A DNA stretch of 64,000 nucleotides from Syntrophales bacterium (GTDB lineage: Bacteria; Desulfobacterota; Syntrophia; Syntrophales; UBA5619): contig JALNYO010000005.1 in the NCBI GenBank assembly GCA_023229765.1, positions 1-64,000 of the forward strand, in the 5' to 3' direction. Below, piece by piece: positions 17,656-26,999 of this stretch (position 1 is the first letter of the stretch; each line of letters begins with the position of its first letter). The notes beneath the pieces were generated by a model that was given only the letters and a program-made list of their open reading frames with translations, did not search any database and was not told where the DNA came from. The translations under genes were made by a program, and so were the position numbers.

Positions 17656-19620
17656 TCACTCTTCCGTCACGAACATGGCCACCCGGTAGCAGCGGAGACA
17701 CCTCTGCGCCTCATGAATCGCCTCTTCGGGACTGTAGCCCTGTTCAATTTCATTAAAGTCGCCGATACGATCTGCAACCGTTCTCTGATCGAGATCGCAG
17801 CGGATTTCATCGCCGACCCGATCCACCGGCGATACAGGTAGATCCATCGCCTTAATCATCCGGTATAACAGTTCGCTTTCCGGCAGCCGCATCTTTTCCC
17901 CGCGGAGATAGAGATCGATAACTTGTGCGGCATGGATGCCATTGCCCATGGCGTCGATCAGCGCTTTAGGCCCCGTCACGCAGTCACCCGAGGAGAATAT
18001 CCCGTCCTGAGAACTCATCAGTGTATCTTTATCGATCTCGACTGTACCCCATTTCGTTGCTTTAACAGGGAAATCATCGCTGGAAAAGGAAAAGTCCGTT
18101 GCCTGACCGATTGCAGGAATTACTACATCGCAGGCAAGCAGAAATTCAGAGCCAGCAACCTCGACCGGTCGTCTTCGCCCGGAGGCATCCGGTTCACCCA
18201 GGGCCATTTTGACGCAATTCATCCCGGTTACTTTCCCGTCATTAATTTCAAGCCGGAGAGGATGGGTGAGAAAATGAAACTCCACCCCTTCAAGTTTCGC
18301 ATCCCTGATCTCCTCGTGGTCCGCCGGCATCTCCTTTTCGGTGCGCCGATAAACGACGCTGACCCGGGGATATCCGAGCCGCACTGCGCTGCGTGCGCAG
18401 TCCATCGCCACATTGCCGCCGCCGACCACCACCACATGCCTTCCCTCAGGAGGGATGAACTTGCCCTGGGGATGCAGCGTATTCATATCCCGGAGGAATT
18501 CGACGCCGGAAACCAGCCCGACCGGCTTTAAATCCTCTCCCGCCATGCCGACATCCTTGCTCCCATGGGCGCCGATGGCGATCAGCACCGCGTCATATTC
18601 GGAGCGAAGCTCTTTGAGGGCGATATCCCTGCCGATTCGAACGCCATAGCTGAATTCCACACCCTCGCCGGCAATTCGCTTCACCTCGGTATTGATGATG
18701 TCGCGGGGAAGCCGATAGTCAGGGATGCCGACTGCGCTCATTCCGCCTGGTTCATTCAGGGCTTCGAACACCCTTACGCTGTAGCCATTTCTCCTCAGAA
18801 AAAACGCTGCGGTCAAACCCGCCGGTCCAGCGCCGATGATCGCCACCTTTTTATTGGAGGTCAGGGGAAGGGGGACGACCTGGGTAATTTTGGTTACCGC
18901 ATTGGAATAGACCTGATCGCTTGCAAAACGTTTGAGGGATTTTATCGAGACGGCAGAATCTAACTCCGCGCGACGGCAGACGGACTCGCATGGTTTGACG
19001 CAGACCCGACCGCAGATTCCGGCAAGCGGATTTTTACGGACGATGATGCTTAAGCTCTCAAAGTAGTTCCCGCTCCGAATCGCATCTATATAGCGAGGCA
19101 CGTCAAGATGGGCCGGGCATGTCTCGATACAGGGGGCGGTGGCCATGGCATGATACACCCCGCGAGCCAATGGACGCCGTTCGCGGATCGCCTGTTCGAA
19201 AACTTCAGGCATGACCTCCATGGCCTTGAGCAGGGCGTTCATCGATGTATGCCCAAGTTCGCACATCGATGTATCGCGGATGACCATTGCCATTTTCCTG
19301 ATTTCGTCAAGGTCGTTCTGAGAACCGAAGCCATTGGCGATGGCGCCGAGCCTGTCGGCTACAACCTGCGTGCCGACACGACACGGGGTGCAGTAGCCGC
19401 AGCTTTCATCCTGAACCTTCTGGACATAAGCCCGCAACATGTCAACTACGGGCGCTTCGCGGTCAAAAATAAAAAAGCCGTCCCAGCCGATAAACGCCCT
19501 GAGACGGTTTTCTTTCAGCAGCTTATCGACATCTGAATATGAGTCCTCTATATCAGCTTGAGAAATATTCCGATTGTCGGTGAGTTTATCCTGCCAGGAG
19601 CCGATGATCACTTTAGCCAC
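17656..19620 (-). CDS. NuoF C-terminal domain fused to GltD-like NAD(P)/FAD oxidoreductase
   Basis: Electron-transfer partner of the selenocysteine FdhA that starts 2 bases after its stop. Residues 1-150 are the end of a NuoF-type flavoprotein with the N3-like [4Fe-4S] site C74-x2-C77-x2-C80 and C120. The FMN/NADH part of NuoF is missing. Residues 160-250 carry Cys-rich [4Fe-4S] motifs (C164, C168, C203, C207, C211, C215) of the glutamate synthase small subunit type. Then an FAD site GAGPAGLT (263-270) and a second Rossmann motif VVVVGGGNVAMD follow. It ends in the usual C-x2-C segment RCLRCYR. It likely passes electrons between FdhA clusters and FAD/NAD(P). The missing FMN domain may be supplied by the 1047-residue protein. 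Confidence 0.85.
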   Translation of the reverse strand: MAKVIIGSWQDKLTDNRNISQADIEDSYSDVDKLLKENRLRAFIGWDGFFIFDREAPVVDMLRAYVQKVQDESCGYCTPCRVGTQVVADRLGAIANGFGSQNDLDEIRKMAMVIRDTSMCELGHTSMNALLKAMEVMPEVFEQAIRERRPLARGVYHAMATAPCIETCPAHLDVPRYIDAIRSGNYFESLSIIVRKNPLAGICGRVCVKPCESVCRRAELDSAVSIKSLKRFASDQVYSNAVTKITQVVPLPLTSNKKVAIIGAGPAGLTAAFFLRRNGYSVRVFEALNEPGGMSAVGIPDYRLPRDIINTEVKRIAGEGVEFSYGVRIGRDIALKELRSEYDAVLIAIGAHGSKDVGMAGEDLKPVGLVSGVEFLRDMNTLHPQGKFIPPEGRHVVVVGGGNVAMDCARSAVRLGYPRVSVVYRRTEKEMPADHEEIRDAKLEGVEFHFLTHPLRLEINDGKVTGMNCVKMALGEPDASGRRRPVEVAGSEFLLACDVVIPAIGQATDFSFSSDDFPVKATKWGTVEIDKDTLMSSQDGIFSSGDCVTGPKALIDAMGNGIHAAQVIDLYLRGEKMRLPESELLYRMIKAMDLPVSPVDRVGDEIRCDLDQRTVADRIGDFNEIEQGYSPEEAIHEAQRCLRCYRVAMFVTEE

Positions 19621-19725
19621 AGCTTGTCCTCACTAATGAAGAAATATGCTTCGTAAAAAGCGGGGCGTTTATAGACCAAAAAAAAAAAAGTAACAACAAA
19701 AAAATTTGATGTTGCCGGAAAAAGA

Positions 19726-20352
19726 TTACCAGATCTCTCTTTCAAGGATTCTGGCGATGGACATCATCTGTTTCTCATTAAGTTTGCTGACATTCTCTTC
19801 AATCCAGCGCAAATCACCGCGGGCAATCGCGCTTTTCGCCTCGTTGCTGATGTTGTAGTCTTTCAGGGCGTCGGAACCTTCCATATATAGACGGTCGAAA
19901 AAATCCGGGTCGTCCACTGTTCGCTCAAGGATCTGGAGAACGAGCGTTTCCCGGATGGCTTTTTTAGGGTTAAGTTTGCCAAGGGCGTCAAAAACCGTAT
20001 TGCTGAACTCCTTGGGGGTAAAGGGCTTGGGAATATAATCGTAAGCGCCGAGCTTCATTACGTCGCGCGCCGTGCCCATCGACGGATAACCGGTGATCAC
20101 AATTACGGTGAGCGTCGGATTGTCTTTGCGCAGCCGGCGGATAACCTCAACGCCGTTGAGTTCCGGCATCATGATATCGGTGACAAACAAATCGACGTCG
20201 CCCCTGCCGGCGATATCGAAACATTCCTGTACGGAGGTTGTCGTAATCACGTCCAAGCCCGTGCCAGAGAGGATATCCGTGCACGTTTTCAGGATCACCG
20301 CCTCGTCGTCCAGAATTAAAACTCTTTTGCCTTTTTCCTGCATTTTATCCAT
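19726..20352 (-). CDS. Response regulator with short helical C-terminal domain
   Basis: Receiver domain (residues 8-125): VLILDDE, phospho-acceptor Asp in LFVTDIMMPE, Thr in VVITGY, Lys in YIPKPFTPKE. A helical tail of about 75 residues (DALKDYNISNEAKSAIARGD and on) is not a DNA-binding fold that I recognise. The gene lies between the two formate dehydrogenase sets, 22 bases downstream of the Cys-type fdhA. It should respond to the kinase at 13031 or to another kinase. The same PKPFTP motif in the receiver at 12667 suggests a common partner. An A-rich tract at 19679-19710 follows the gene. Confidence 0.85.
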   Translation of the reverse strand: MDKMQEKGKRVLILDDEAVILKTCTDILSGTGLDVITTTSVQECFDIAGRGDVDLFVTDIMMPELNGVEVIRRLRKDNPTLTVIVITGYPSMGTARDVMKLGAYDYIPKPFTPKEFSNTVFDALGKLNPKKAIRETLVLQILERTVDDPDFFDRLYMEGSDALKDYNISNEAKSAIARGDLRWIEENVSKLNEKQMMSIARILEREIW

Positions 20353-20374
20353 TGTTCTCTCCTTTGCAATATGA

Positions 20375-23074
20375 TCAAGCCGCCTCTACCCGGACGGCGC
20401 AGACCTTGAATTCCGGGATCTTCCCGATCGGATCAAGCGCCGGGTTGGTCAGCATATTAACAGCAGTTTCGTGAAAATGAAAGTTCATAAAGATCGTCCC
20501 CTGATCGGAGCGGTTGGTGATTTTGGCTTTGACCCGCACCCTGCCTCGGCGGGAAGTTACCATTACCATCTGTCCGTTCGCTATCCCCAAGCCATCTGCA
20601 TCGGTGGGGTTGATCTCCACGAGGGACTCGGGGCAGAGTTCTTCACTTCCCGCGGATCGCCGCGTCATGGTGCCGGTATGGTACTGATAGAGGACACGAC
20701 CGGTGGAAAGGATAAAGGGATAGTCCTGATCCGGCAATTCCGCCGGGGGAATGTATTCTACGGCATGAAAGAGACCAAGCCCCCGGCTGAATCCGTCCTT
20801 GTGGAGGAAACGGGTGCCGGGGTGATCCTCGCTGGGGCAGGGCCATTGCAAGCCCTCTTCTTCAATGCGGGCGTAGGTAATTCCGCCATAAATCGGGGCG
20901 ACTGAGTTGATCTCCCCCATGATTGCGCCAGACGATTGGTAAGGCATCGGATAGCCCATCTTCGTTGCGATGGCCGCAATGATCTCCAGGTCCGCCTTGG
21001 CCTGCCCCGGAGGCTGCACGGCCTTGCGGATGCGTTGGACCCTTCTTTCTGTATTGGTGAAGGTTCCATCTTTTTCGGCAAAGCAGGCGGTGGGAAGGAC
21101 CACATCGGCAAGCTGCGCCGTTTCCGTCAGAAAGATATCCTGAACGATAAGCAGATCTAGATTTTTCAGAGCCTTTTCCACATGGGTCAAATCCGGATCA
21201 GAGAGCATAGGATTTTCACCCATAACATACAGGGCCCTGATTTCCCCAGACGCGGCAGCTTCCATCATTTCCATAACCGTTTTCCCAGGTTTGGGCGACA
21301 GAGAGACATCCCAGGCCTTCTCCAGAGTGCTCCGCGCATCGAGGCTCTCCACGGGCTGGTAGCTGGGGAAAACATTTGGCAGCGCCCCCATGTCGCAGGC
21401 GCCCTGAACGTTGTTCTGCCCCCGAAGGGGATCGACCCCGCCCCCCTCAATGCCGATATTGCCGCACAGCATCGCCAGATTTGCGCATGATTTAACGTTG
21501 TCGGTTCCGGTGGTGTGCTGCGTGATGCCCATCGCAAAGAGAATGGCGGCGCGGTTTGCCTTCGCATAGAGGTGCGCGGCTGCTCGCAGGTCTTGTGCCG
21601 GCACTCCGGAAATCATCTCGACTTTCTCGGGCGTGTAGCCAGCGACTGTTTGCGCCATTGTTTCAAACCCTTTTGTTCGTTCCGCAATATATTCTTGGGC
21701 GTAAAGGCCTTCGGCGATGATGACGTTCATTATGCCGTTCAGGACGGCAACGTCCGTTCCCGGTTTCTGACGAAGCCAAAGGGTCGCATAATGAATCAGG
21801 TCAACCTCCCGAGGGTCAATGACGATCAGCCCGGCGCCATGTTGGCGAACGGCTCGTTTGATGCGCGACGAGATCACGGGATGGGTTTCCGTCGTGTTGC
21901 TTCCCGTGACCAAAAGCAGGTCGGCCAGTTCGATTTCCTCAATGGAATTCGTCATGGCGCCGCTGCCGAAGGCGGCGACCATGCCGGCTATCGTCACGGA
22001 GTGGCACAGACGGGCGCAGTGATCAACATTATTGGTGCCGATAACCGCGCGCATGAACTTCTGAAAAAGATAATTTTCCTCATTGGCGCAGCGGGCCGAA
22101 GAGAGGCCGGCAATGCTGTCCGGTCCGGACTCCGCTTTAATTTTGCCAAGACGATTTGCTATGAAATCATAGGCCTCATTCCAGCTTGCTTCCGTGAACT
22201 CTCCGCCTTTTTCCCTGCGGAGCAGCGGCGCCTTCAGGCGATCCGGGTGGCCGACAAAATCAAGTCCGAAGCGGCCTTTGACGCAGAGACTTCCGCCGTT
22301 CGGCTGTTTATACGCGCGGTTGCCGGTGACCTTGACGATGCGGTTGTTATGGATATTGAGATCCATCTGGCAGCCTACTCCGCAGTAAGGGCAGGTCGTC
22401 CGCACCTTTTTCAGCTCCCAGGGCCGACCGGCGAAACGGGCCTGTTTGAACGTCAGCGCGCCCACCGGGCAGGCATCGACGCACTCGCCGCAGAAGTAAC
22501 AGATCGAATCTATGTAGTCGGCAGCGAAGGCCGGGCCCACCTTCGTCCGGGCGCCGCGACCCGAAAAATCAAGCACTTCGTTGACCTGAATCTCGTTGCA
22601 GACGCGGACGCAACGGCCGCAGAGGATGCATTTGTTGAGATCCCGCTGAATCATGGCGTTGGTCTGCTCGATTTTGTGTCCCGGGGGGGCAATTTGAAAA
22701 CGCGGTTTTTCGAGTCCCAGTTGATAGATAAGATCCTGCAACTCGCAGGCGCCGTTTTTTTCGCAGGTCAGGCAGTTGTGATCGCCGGAGGACCAGAGCA
22801 GCTCAATAATCATTTTTCTGGCCGCGATGACCTTGGGAGAGCTGGTGGTAATGACCATGCCGGGGCTGACCGGTGTGCAGCAGGAGGGAACGAGGGTTTT
22901 CGCATTTTCGATTTCTACAACGCAGACACGACAGGCCCCGACATCGGTGGTCCCTTCATAATGGCAGAGCGTGGGAATAGCAATGCCCTGCGCCCGGGCA
23001 ACCTCCAGGATCGTCTGACCGACGGTTGCCTCGATATCTTTTCCGTCGATGTTCATGCGGACTTTGTTATCCAT
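20375..23074 (-). CDS. fdhA: Formate dehydrogenase alpha subunit, cysteine type
   Basis: Paralogue of the selenocysteine enzyme, 899 residues, with C357 (codon 22006-22004) at the catalytic position. N to C: NuoG-like [2Fe-2S] domain (CHYEGTTDVGACRVC), H/C cluster segment DHNCLTCEKNGACELQ, two ferredoxin clusters (CILCGRC, CYFCGEC), TTCPYCGVGC, then bis-MGD binding with MGITQHTTGTDNV and QNNVQGACDMGALPN. The His after Cys and the distal Arg expected for formate oxidation are consistent with CARLCHS. AAAGGAG precedes the ATG. Acts in the cytoplasm with the NuoE/NuoF proteins upstream. The Cys form is normally slower and independent of selenium. Confidence 0.92.
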   Translation of the reverse strand: MDNKVRMNIDGKDIEATVGQTILEVARAQGIAIPTLCHYEGTTDVGACRVCVVEIENAKTLVPSCCTPVSPGMVITTSSPKVIAARKMIIELLWSSGDHNCLTCEKNGACELQDLIYQLGLEKPRFQIAPPGHKIEQTNAMIQRDLNKCILCGRCVRVCNEIQVNEVLDFSGRGARTKVGPAFAADYIDSICYFCGECVDACPVGALTFKQARFAGRPWELKKVRTTCPYCGVGCQMDLNIHNNRIVKVTGNRAYKQPNGGSLCVKGRFGLDFVGHPDRLKAPLLRREKGGEFTEASWNEAYDFIANRLGKIKAESGPDSIAGLSSARCANEENYLFQKFMRAVIGTNNVDHCARLCHSVTIAGMVAAFGSGAMTNSIEEIELADLLLVTGSNTTETHPVISSRIKRAVRQHGAGLIVIDPREVDLIHYATLWLRQKPGTDVAVLNGIMNVIIAEGLYAQEYIAERTKGFETMAQTVAGYTPEKVEMISGVPAQDLRAAAHLYAKANRAAILFAMGITQHTTGTDNVKSCANLAMLCGNIGIEGGGVDPLRGQNNVQGACDMGALPNVFPSYQPVESLDARSTLEKAWDVSLSPKPGKTVMEMMEAAASGEIRALYVMGENPMLSDPDLTHVEKALKNLDLLIVQDIFLTETAQLADVVLPTACFAEKDGTFTNTERRVQRIRKAVQPPGQAKADLEIIAAIATKMGYPMPYQSSGAIMGEINSVAPIYGGITYARIEEEGLQWPCPSEDHPGTRFLHKDGFSRGLGLFHAVEYIPPAELPDQDYPFILSTGRVLYQYHTGTMTRRSAGSEELCPESLVEINPTDADGLGIANGQMVMVTSRRGRVRVKAKITNRSDQGTIFMNFHFHETAVNMLTNPALDPIGKIPEFKVCAVRVEAA

Positions 23075-23215
23075 GTTCAGCTCCTTTTGCCCCTAAAGAG
23101 GGGATATCTTCAAAAGCTGCGACTGTTCAGTTTTTAACTCCATAATTTCAGCGGTGGCTAAGCATTTCCATACAACGGCAGGCAAACGTCGCAAGAGTGA
23201 AAGGTGTGGCGTTTT

Positions 23216-26200
23216 TTACAATTCCAGGTCGCACCTCAGACAACGCCGTGATTCTGCAAGGGCCTCTTCCTTTGTAAACCCGAGTTCAACCTCAATGAAA
23301 CTATGTTTTCTTGTAGCGCTGTCCACCGATGGCATTTCCATCTGCGGCGCCTCTGGGGACTCCTCGTCAAGCTCGACAGGAATGACGATTTTTTCTTCCG
23401 CTGGTTCTTCCCAGGCCTGCTCTCCATTATGTTTCCGGATGGCCCCGTCTATATCTTTTGCGGCCTGATGTCCGGCGGCAATGGCGGCGATCGCCGTATC
23501 CGGACCAGATACGGCATCGCCGCCCGCATAAAATTTGGGGTTAGTCGTCTGGGATTCGCTTCCTCGGGCGAGGTCGAAACAATTCCGACTGTTTACGGAA
23601 ATGCCGCTTTCCGGGGCGACAAAGGAGGGGTCGGTAACCTGGCCAATGGCGGCAATAACGGCATCAACCGCAAACGTAAAATCTGAACCATCGATGGGGA
23701 TCGGCTTCCGGCGGCCACTTTTGTCAAATTCGCCCAGTCTCATCCGCTTGCAGACGATTCCGTTGACGCATCCATTTTTCCTGGCGATCTGGAGCGGAGC
23801 GACCAGAAACATGACCTTGATTCCTTCCGCTTCAGCCGCAGCAATCTCTTCGACGGCGGCAGGCATTTCCTTGCGTTCACGACGGTAAAGAATTGTCACC
23901 TCGGCGCCGAGACGAACCGCGCACCGAGCCGCGTCGATTGCGGAGTTGCCTCCGCCGATTACTGCCACTTTCGGGCCAAGGGTTTTGTGGCCTTTACTCC
24001 AGACGTCTTCGTTGGTATTGAAATCACGCAGGAACTCAACCCCGCCATAGACCCCCCGCAGGTCATCGCCGGGAATGTTCAGCGGCTGACTCTTCTGGGC
24101 GCCCGGGGCGAGGTAAACGCGAGTAAATTCAGAATCTATCTGCGATAGCGAAATATCCTTGCCGACACGGGTGTTACAGCGGATATCCACGCCCAGGGCA
24201 CGGATATCGTCGATCTCCCTTTTGATGATGTCGCGGGGCAGGCGGTAGGGAGGGATGGCCCAGCGGGTCATACCCCCCGGTTCGGAAAGGGCCTCGAAAA
24301 TTGTAACCTGATAGCCTCGCAAAGCCAAATCCCTGGCGGCAGTGAGCCCCGCCGGACCGGCGCCGACAATTGCGATCTTTTCCTTGCGGGTGACCGGAAT
24401 TTTTTCGCTCTTCGGTCGTGAGGCATTGTCGGTGATAAACCGCTTCAGGAACTTGATGGCAATGGGCTCGTCCATCTTCCCGCGACGGCAGCGGGACTGA
24501 CATTTGTGATCGCAGATCCTGCCACATATCGAGGGAAAAGGATTCGTGCGCAGAAGTACCTTGTAGGCATCCTCCAACCGCTCTGCCCTGATCAGGGCAA
24601 TATAAGAGGGAATGTCCATTTCGATTGGGCAGGTATTCTGGCAGGGCGACTTGAAAAGGGCGGAGCAGACGGATGTCTGACAGTGGTGGTTGCGGATGTG
24701 ATCCTCATACTCCTCCCGGAAGTAACGAATGGTGCTTAGAACAGGATTGGGGGCAGTCTGGCCGAGACCGCACAGGGCGGAATCCTTGATGGTAAGAGCC
24801 AATTCCTCGAGCAACTCTATATCACCTTCCTGGCCCTTCCCCTGGGTGATGTTTGTGAGAATCTCCAGCATTCTCCGGGTTCCTTCGCGGCAAGGGGTGC
24901 ACTTGCCGCAGGACTCGTCATGGCAGAACTCCATGAAAAAACGGGCCATGTCCACGGCGCACTTCTCCTCGTTCATGACGATGAGGCCGCCCGAGCCCAT
25001 GATGGCGCCCAGTTCGACGATGCTTTCGTAATCTACGGGGGCGTTAAGGTGCTGAGCCGGGATGCAGCCGCCGGAAGGCCCCCCCAACTGCGCCGCCTTG
25101 AATTTTTTCCCTTCAGGGATGCCGCCGCCGATGTCATAGATGATGTTCCCGAGGGATGTTCCCATCGGGACTTCCACGAGGCCGACGTTGTTCACATCCC
25201 CGGTGAGGGCAAAGACCTTCGTTCCCTTGCTTTTTTCAGTGCCGACGGCGGCGAACCAGGCCGCCCCGTGGATGATGATCTGTCCGATATTGGCGAGCGT
25301 CTCGACATTGTTGAGAATGCTCGGTTTTTGCCATAACCCGGAGACAGCGGGAAAGGGGGGCCTCGGCCGGGGTATGCCGCGCTTGCCTTCGATCGAGGTC
25401 ATGAGGGCTGTTTCTTCGCCGCAGACGAAGGCGCCTGCGCCCTGGCACACTTCCAGATCGAATTCGAAGCCGCTTCCCAGGATATCTCCGCCCAGCAGGC
25501 CGTATTCCCTTGCCTGGGCGATAGCAATGTTCAGACGGTGTACGGCTAGGGGATATTCGGCGCGACAGTAAATATAACCACGGTGGGAGCCTATCGCCTT
25601 GGCGGCGATCGCCATGCCTTCAATAACGGCATGCGGGTCGGCCTCGAGGACGCTGCGATCCATAAAGGCGCCGGGATCTCCCTCATCGGCGTTGCAGATG
25701 ACGTATTTTATCTCACCTGCGGACGCGGCGGCAAACTTCCATTTCAGACCTGTCGGGAAGCCTGCGCCGCCCCGGCCGCGGAGACCGGAAGCAAGGACCT
25801 CCTGAATGATCTTATCGGGCTTCATCTCTGTCAGGGCCATGGCCATCCCAGCATACCCGCCGCGGGCGATGGATTCCTCGATCTTTTCCGGATCAATCAG
25901 TCCCCTGTTTCTGAGCACGCGGAGTTCCTGGAGATTGAAAAAGGGGATTTCCCGGGTGGTGGAAATGACTGATCCTGTGATCGGCTCTTTGTAGAGCAGG
26001 CGCTGAAGCACACGACCTTTGACTATGTGTTCCTCAACAAGCTCCGGAATATCTTCCGGTTTGATCCGCATGTAGATGACGCCTTCCGGATAGACCACCA
26101 TGAGTGGACCCTGGGCGCAAAATCCATTGCAGCCGGTTTCCACTACCTTGATCTCTTCGAGCAGGCCTCTCTGTTTCAACTCCGCATGCAGGGCTTCTTT

Positions 26201-26359
26201 AACGGCTATACTTCCGGAAGAGTGACAGGCCGTTCCTCCGCAAATCAACAAATGCAACCGGAACATTTCGCTCGCGCTGAAAACGCCCTCCCGCAAGGCG
26301 ATTTCGGCATGAGCCTCTTCCCTGATTTTCTGCAAATCGTCAATTGTCAGCTTTTTCAT
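23216..26359 (-). CDS. Ferredoxin-NuoF-GltD fusion: NAD(P)-linked diaphorase subunit of formate dehydrogenase
   Basis: A 1047-residue electron-transfer hub. Residues 30-120: thioredoxin-like [2Fe-2S] domain with C40, C45, C77, C81. Residues 130-560: NuoF with FMN/NADH site GLRGRGGAGFPTGLKW and N3-type cluster ESCGKCTPCREGT. Residues 570-680: Cys-rich double [4Fe-4S] region. From about 690: FAD motif GAGPAGLTAARDL and NAD(P) motif AVIGGGNSAIDAA, with a final RCLRCDLEL. The added GltD module resembles NfnB/SfrB-type flavoproteins, so two pyridine-nucleotide sites may exist, which would allow electron bifurcation. This is inference. It lies between nuoE and the Cys-type fdhA in one transcription unit. 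Confidence 0.9.
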   Translation of the reverse strand: MKKLTIDDLQKIREEAHAEIALREGVFSASEMFRLHLLICGGTACHSSGSIAVKEALHAELKQRGLLEEIKVVETGCNGFCAQGPLMVVYPEGVIYMRIKPEDIPELVEEHIVKGRVLQRLLYKEPITGSVISTTREIPFFNLQELRVLRNRGLIDPEKIEESIARGGYAGMAMALTEMKPDKIIQEVLASGLRGRGGAGFPTGLKWKFAAASAGEIKYVICNADEGDPGAFMDRSVLEADPHAVIEGMAIAAKAIGSHRGYIYCRAEYPLAVHRLNIAIAQAREYGLLGGDILGSGFEFDLEVCQGAGAFVCGEETALMTSIEGKRGIPRPRPPFPAVSGLWQKPSILNNVETLANIGQIIIHGAAWFAAVGTEKSKGTKVFALTGDVNNVGLVEVPMGTSLGNIIYDIGGGIPEGKKFKAAQLGGPSGGCIPAQHLNAPVDYESIVELGAIMGSGGLIVMNEEKCAVDMARFFMEFCHDESCGKCTPCREGTRRMLEILTNITQGKGQEGDIELLEELALTIKDSALCGLGQTAPNPVLSTIRYFREEYEDHIRNHHCQTSVCSALFKSPCQNTCPIEMDIPSYIALIRAERLEDAYKVLLRTNPFPSICGRICDHKCQSRCRRGKMDEPIAIKFLKRFITDNASRPKSEKIPVTRKEKIAIVGAGPAGLTAARDLALRGYQVTIFEALSEPGGMTRWAIPPYRLPRDIIKREIDDIRALGVDIRCNTRVGKDISLSQIDSEFTRVYLAPGAQKSQPLNIPGDDLRGVYGGVEFLRDFNTNEDVWSKGHKTLGPKVAVIGGGNSAIDAARCAVRLGAEVTILYRRERKEMPAAVEEIAAAEAEGIKVMFLVAPLQIARKNGCVNGIVCKRMRLGEFDKSGRRKPIPIDGSDFTFAVDAVIAAIGQVTDPSFVAPESGISVNSRNCFDLARGSESQTTNPKFYAGGDAVSGPDTAIAAIAAGHQAAKDIDGAIRKHNGEQAWEEPAEEKIVIPVELDEESPEAPQMEMPSVDSATRKHSFIEVELGFTKEEALAESRRCLRCDLEL

Positions 26360-26504
26360 AATGGCATTCCCGTCTATTCATCTTCATGAATTGAATTATC
26401 CATGTTTTTCCAATGATCGTAATGCCTTGCGAATGCTTTAGAGCCTTCCGCGTTCCTGCCGGTTTTTTGATTCCGGGGCTTCAATTTCTCTTCGGAGCGA
26501 CGGA

Positions 26505-26999
26505 TTAATCGTATTGGCTGAGCACCCCTTTGAGCTTGGAGGGTTTCATCCTGCCATGGACATCCTTGTCAACGATCAGCACCGGTCCAAGACCGCAGGC
26601 GCCAACGCAACGGACCGTTTCATAGGTAAACTTCCGGTCAGGCGTGGTTTCGGATTCCGCTACGCCTAATTCCCTGACAACAGCGTCAGCCACCGCTTTC
26701 CCGCCACGAACATAACAGGCCGTTCCCAGACAAACACGGAGGATATGCCGTCCCCGCGGCTTCATTGTAAAAAAGGAATAAAAGGTGACCACGCCATAAA
26801 TGCGGCTCAAAGGAAGATTCATTCGGGCGGCGATTCTTTGCTGCACAGAAGGCGGCAGATATTCGAGGAGCACTTGCGCCTCCTCAAGCAGGGGGATCAG
26901 GGCGCCCGGTTTTTCCCTGTAAGACTGTATCAGGGCATCCAATTTTGCAACTTGTTCCACACTAAATTCACTGAGCAATTCGGGATTTTTCGGATCCAT
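26505..26999 (-). CDS. NuoE-like [2Fe-2S] subunit of the formate dehydrogenase complex
   Basis: Thioredoxin-fold [2Fe-2S] subunit, 164 residues. Ligands follow the NuoE spacing: CLGTACYVRG with two Cys and CVGACGLGPV with two Cys. The helix LPLSRIYGVVTFYSFF is diagnostic of NuoE/HoxE. It is the first gene of the minus-strand cluster and would pair with the NuoF part of the 1047-residue fusion. No hydrogenase or complex I genes are nearby, so it belongs to the soluble formate dehydrogenase and not to a respiratory complex I. Confidence 0.92.
   Translation of the reverse strand: MDPKNPELLSEFSVEQVAKLDALIQSYREKPGALIPLLEEAQVLLEYLPPSVQQRIAARMNLPLSRIYGVVTFYSFFTMKPRGRHILRVCLGTACYVRGGKAVADAVVRELGVAESETTPDRKFTYETVRCVGACGLGPVLIVDKDVHGRMKPSKLKGVLSQYD

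Noticed and set aside
21515..23137. 540-residue plus-strand ORF opposite the Cys-type fdhA
   Set aside because: It lies wholly antisense to a well-conserved gene and has no recognisable domain; long antisense frames are common in GC-biased coding DNA.
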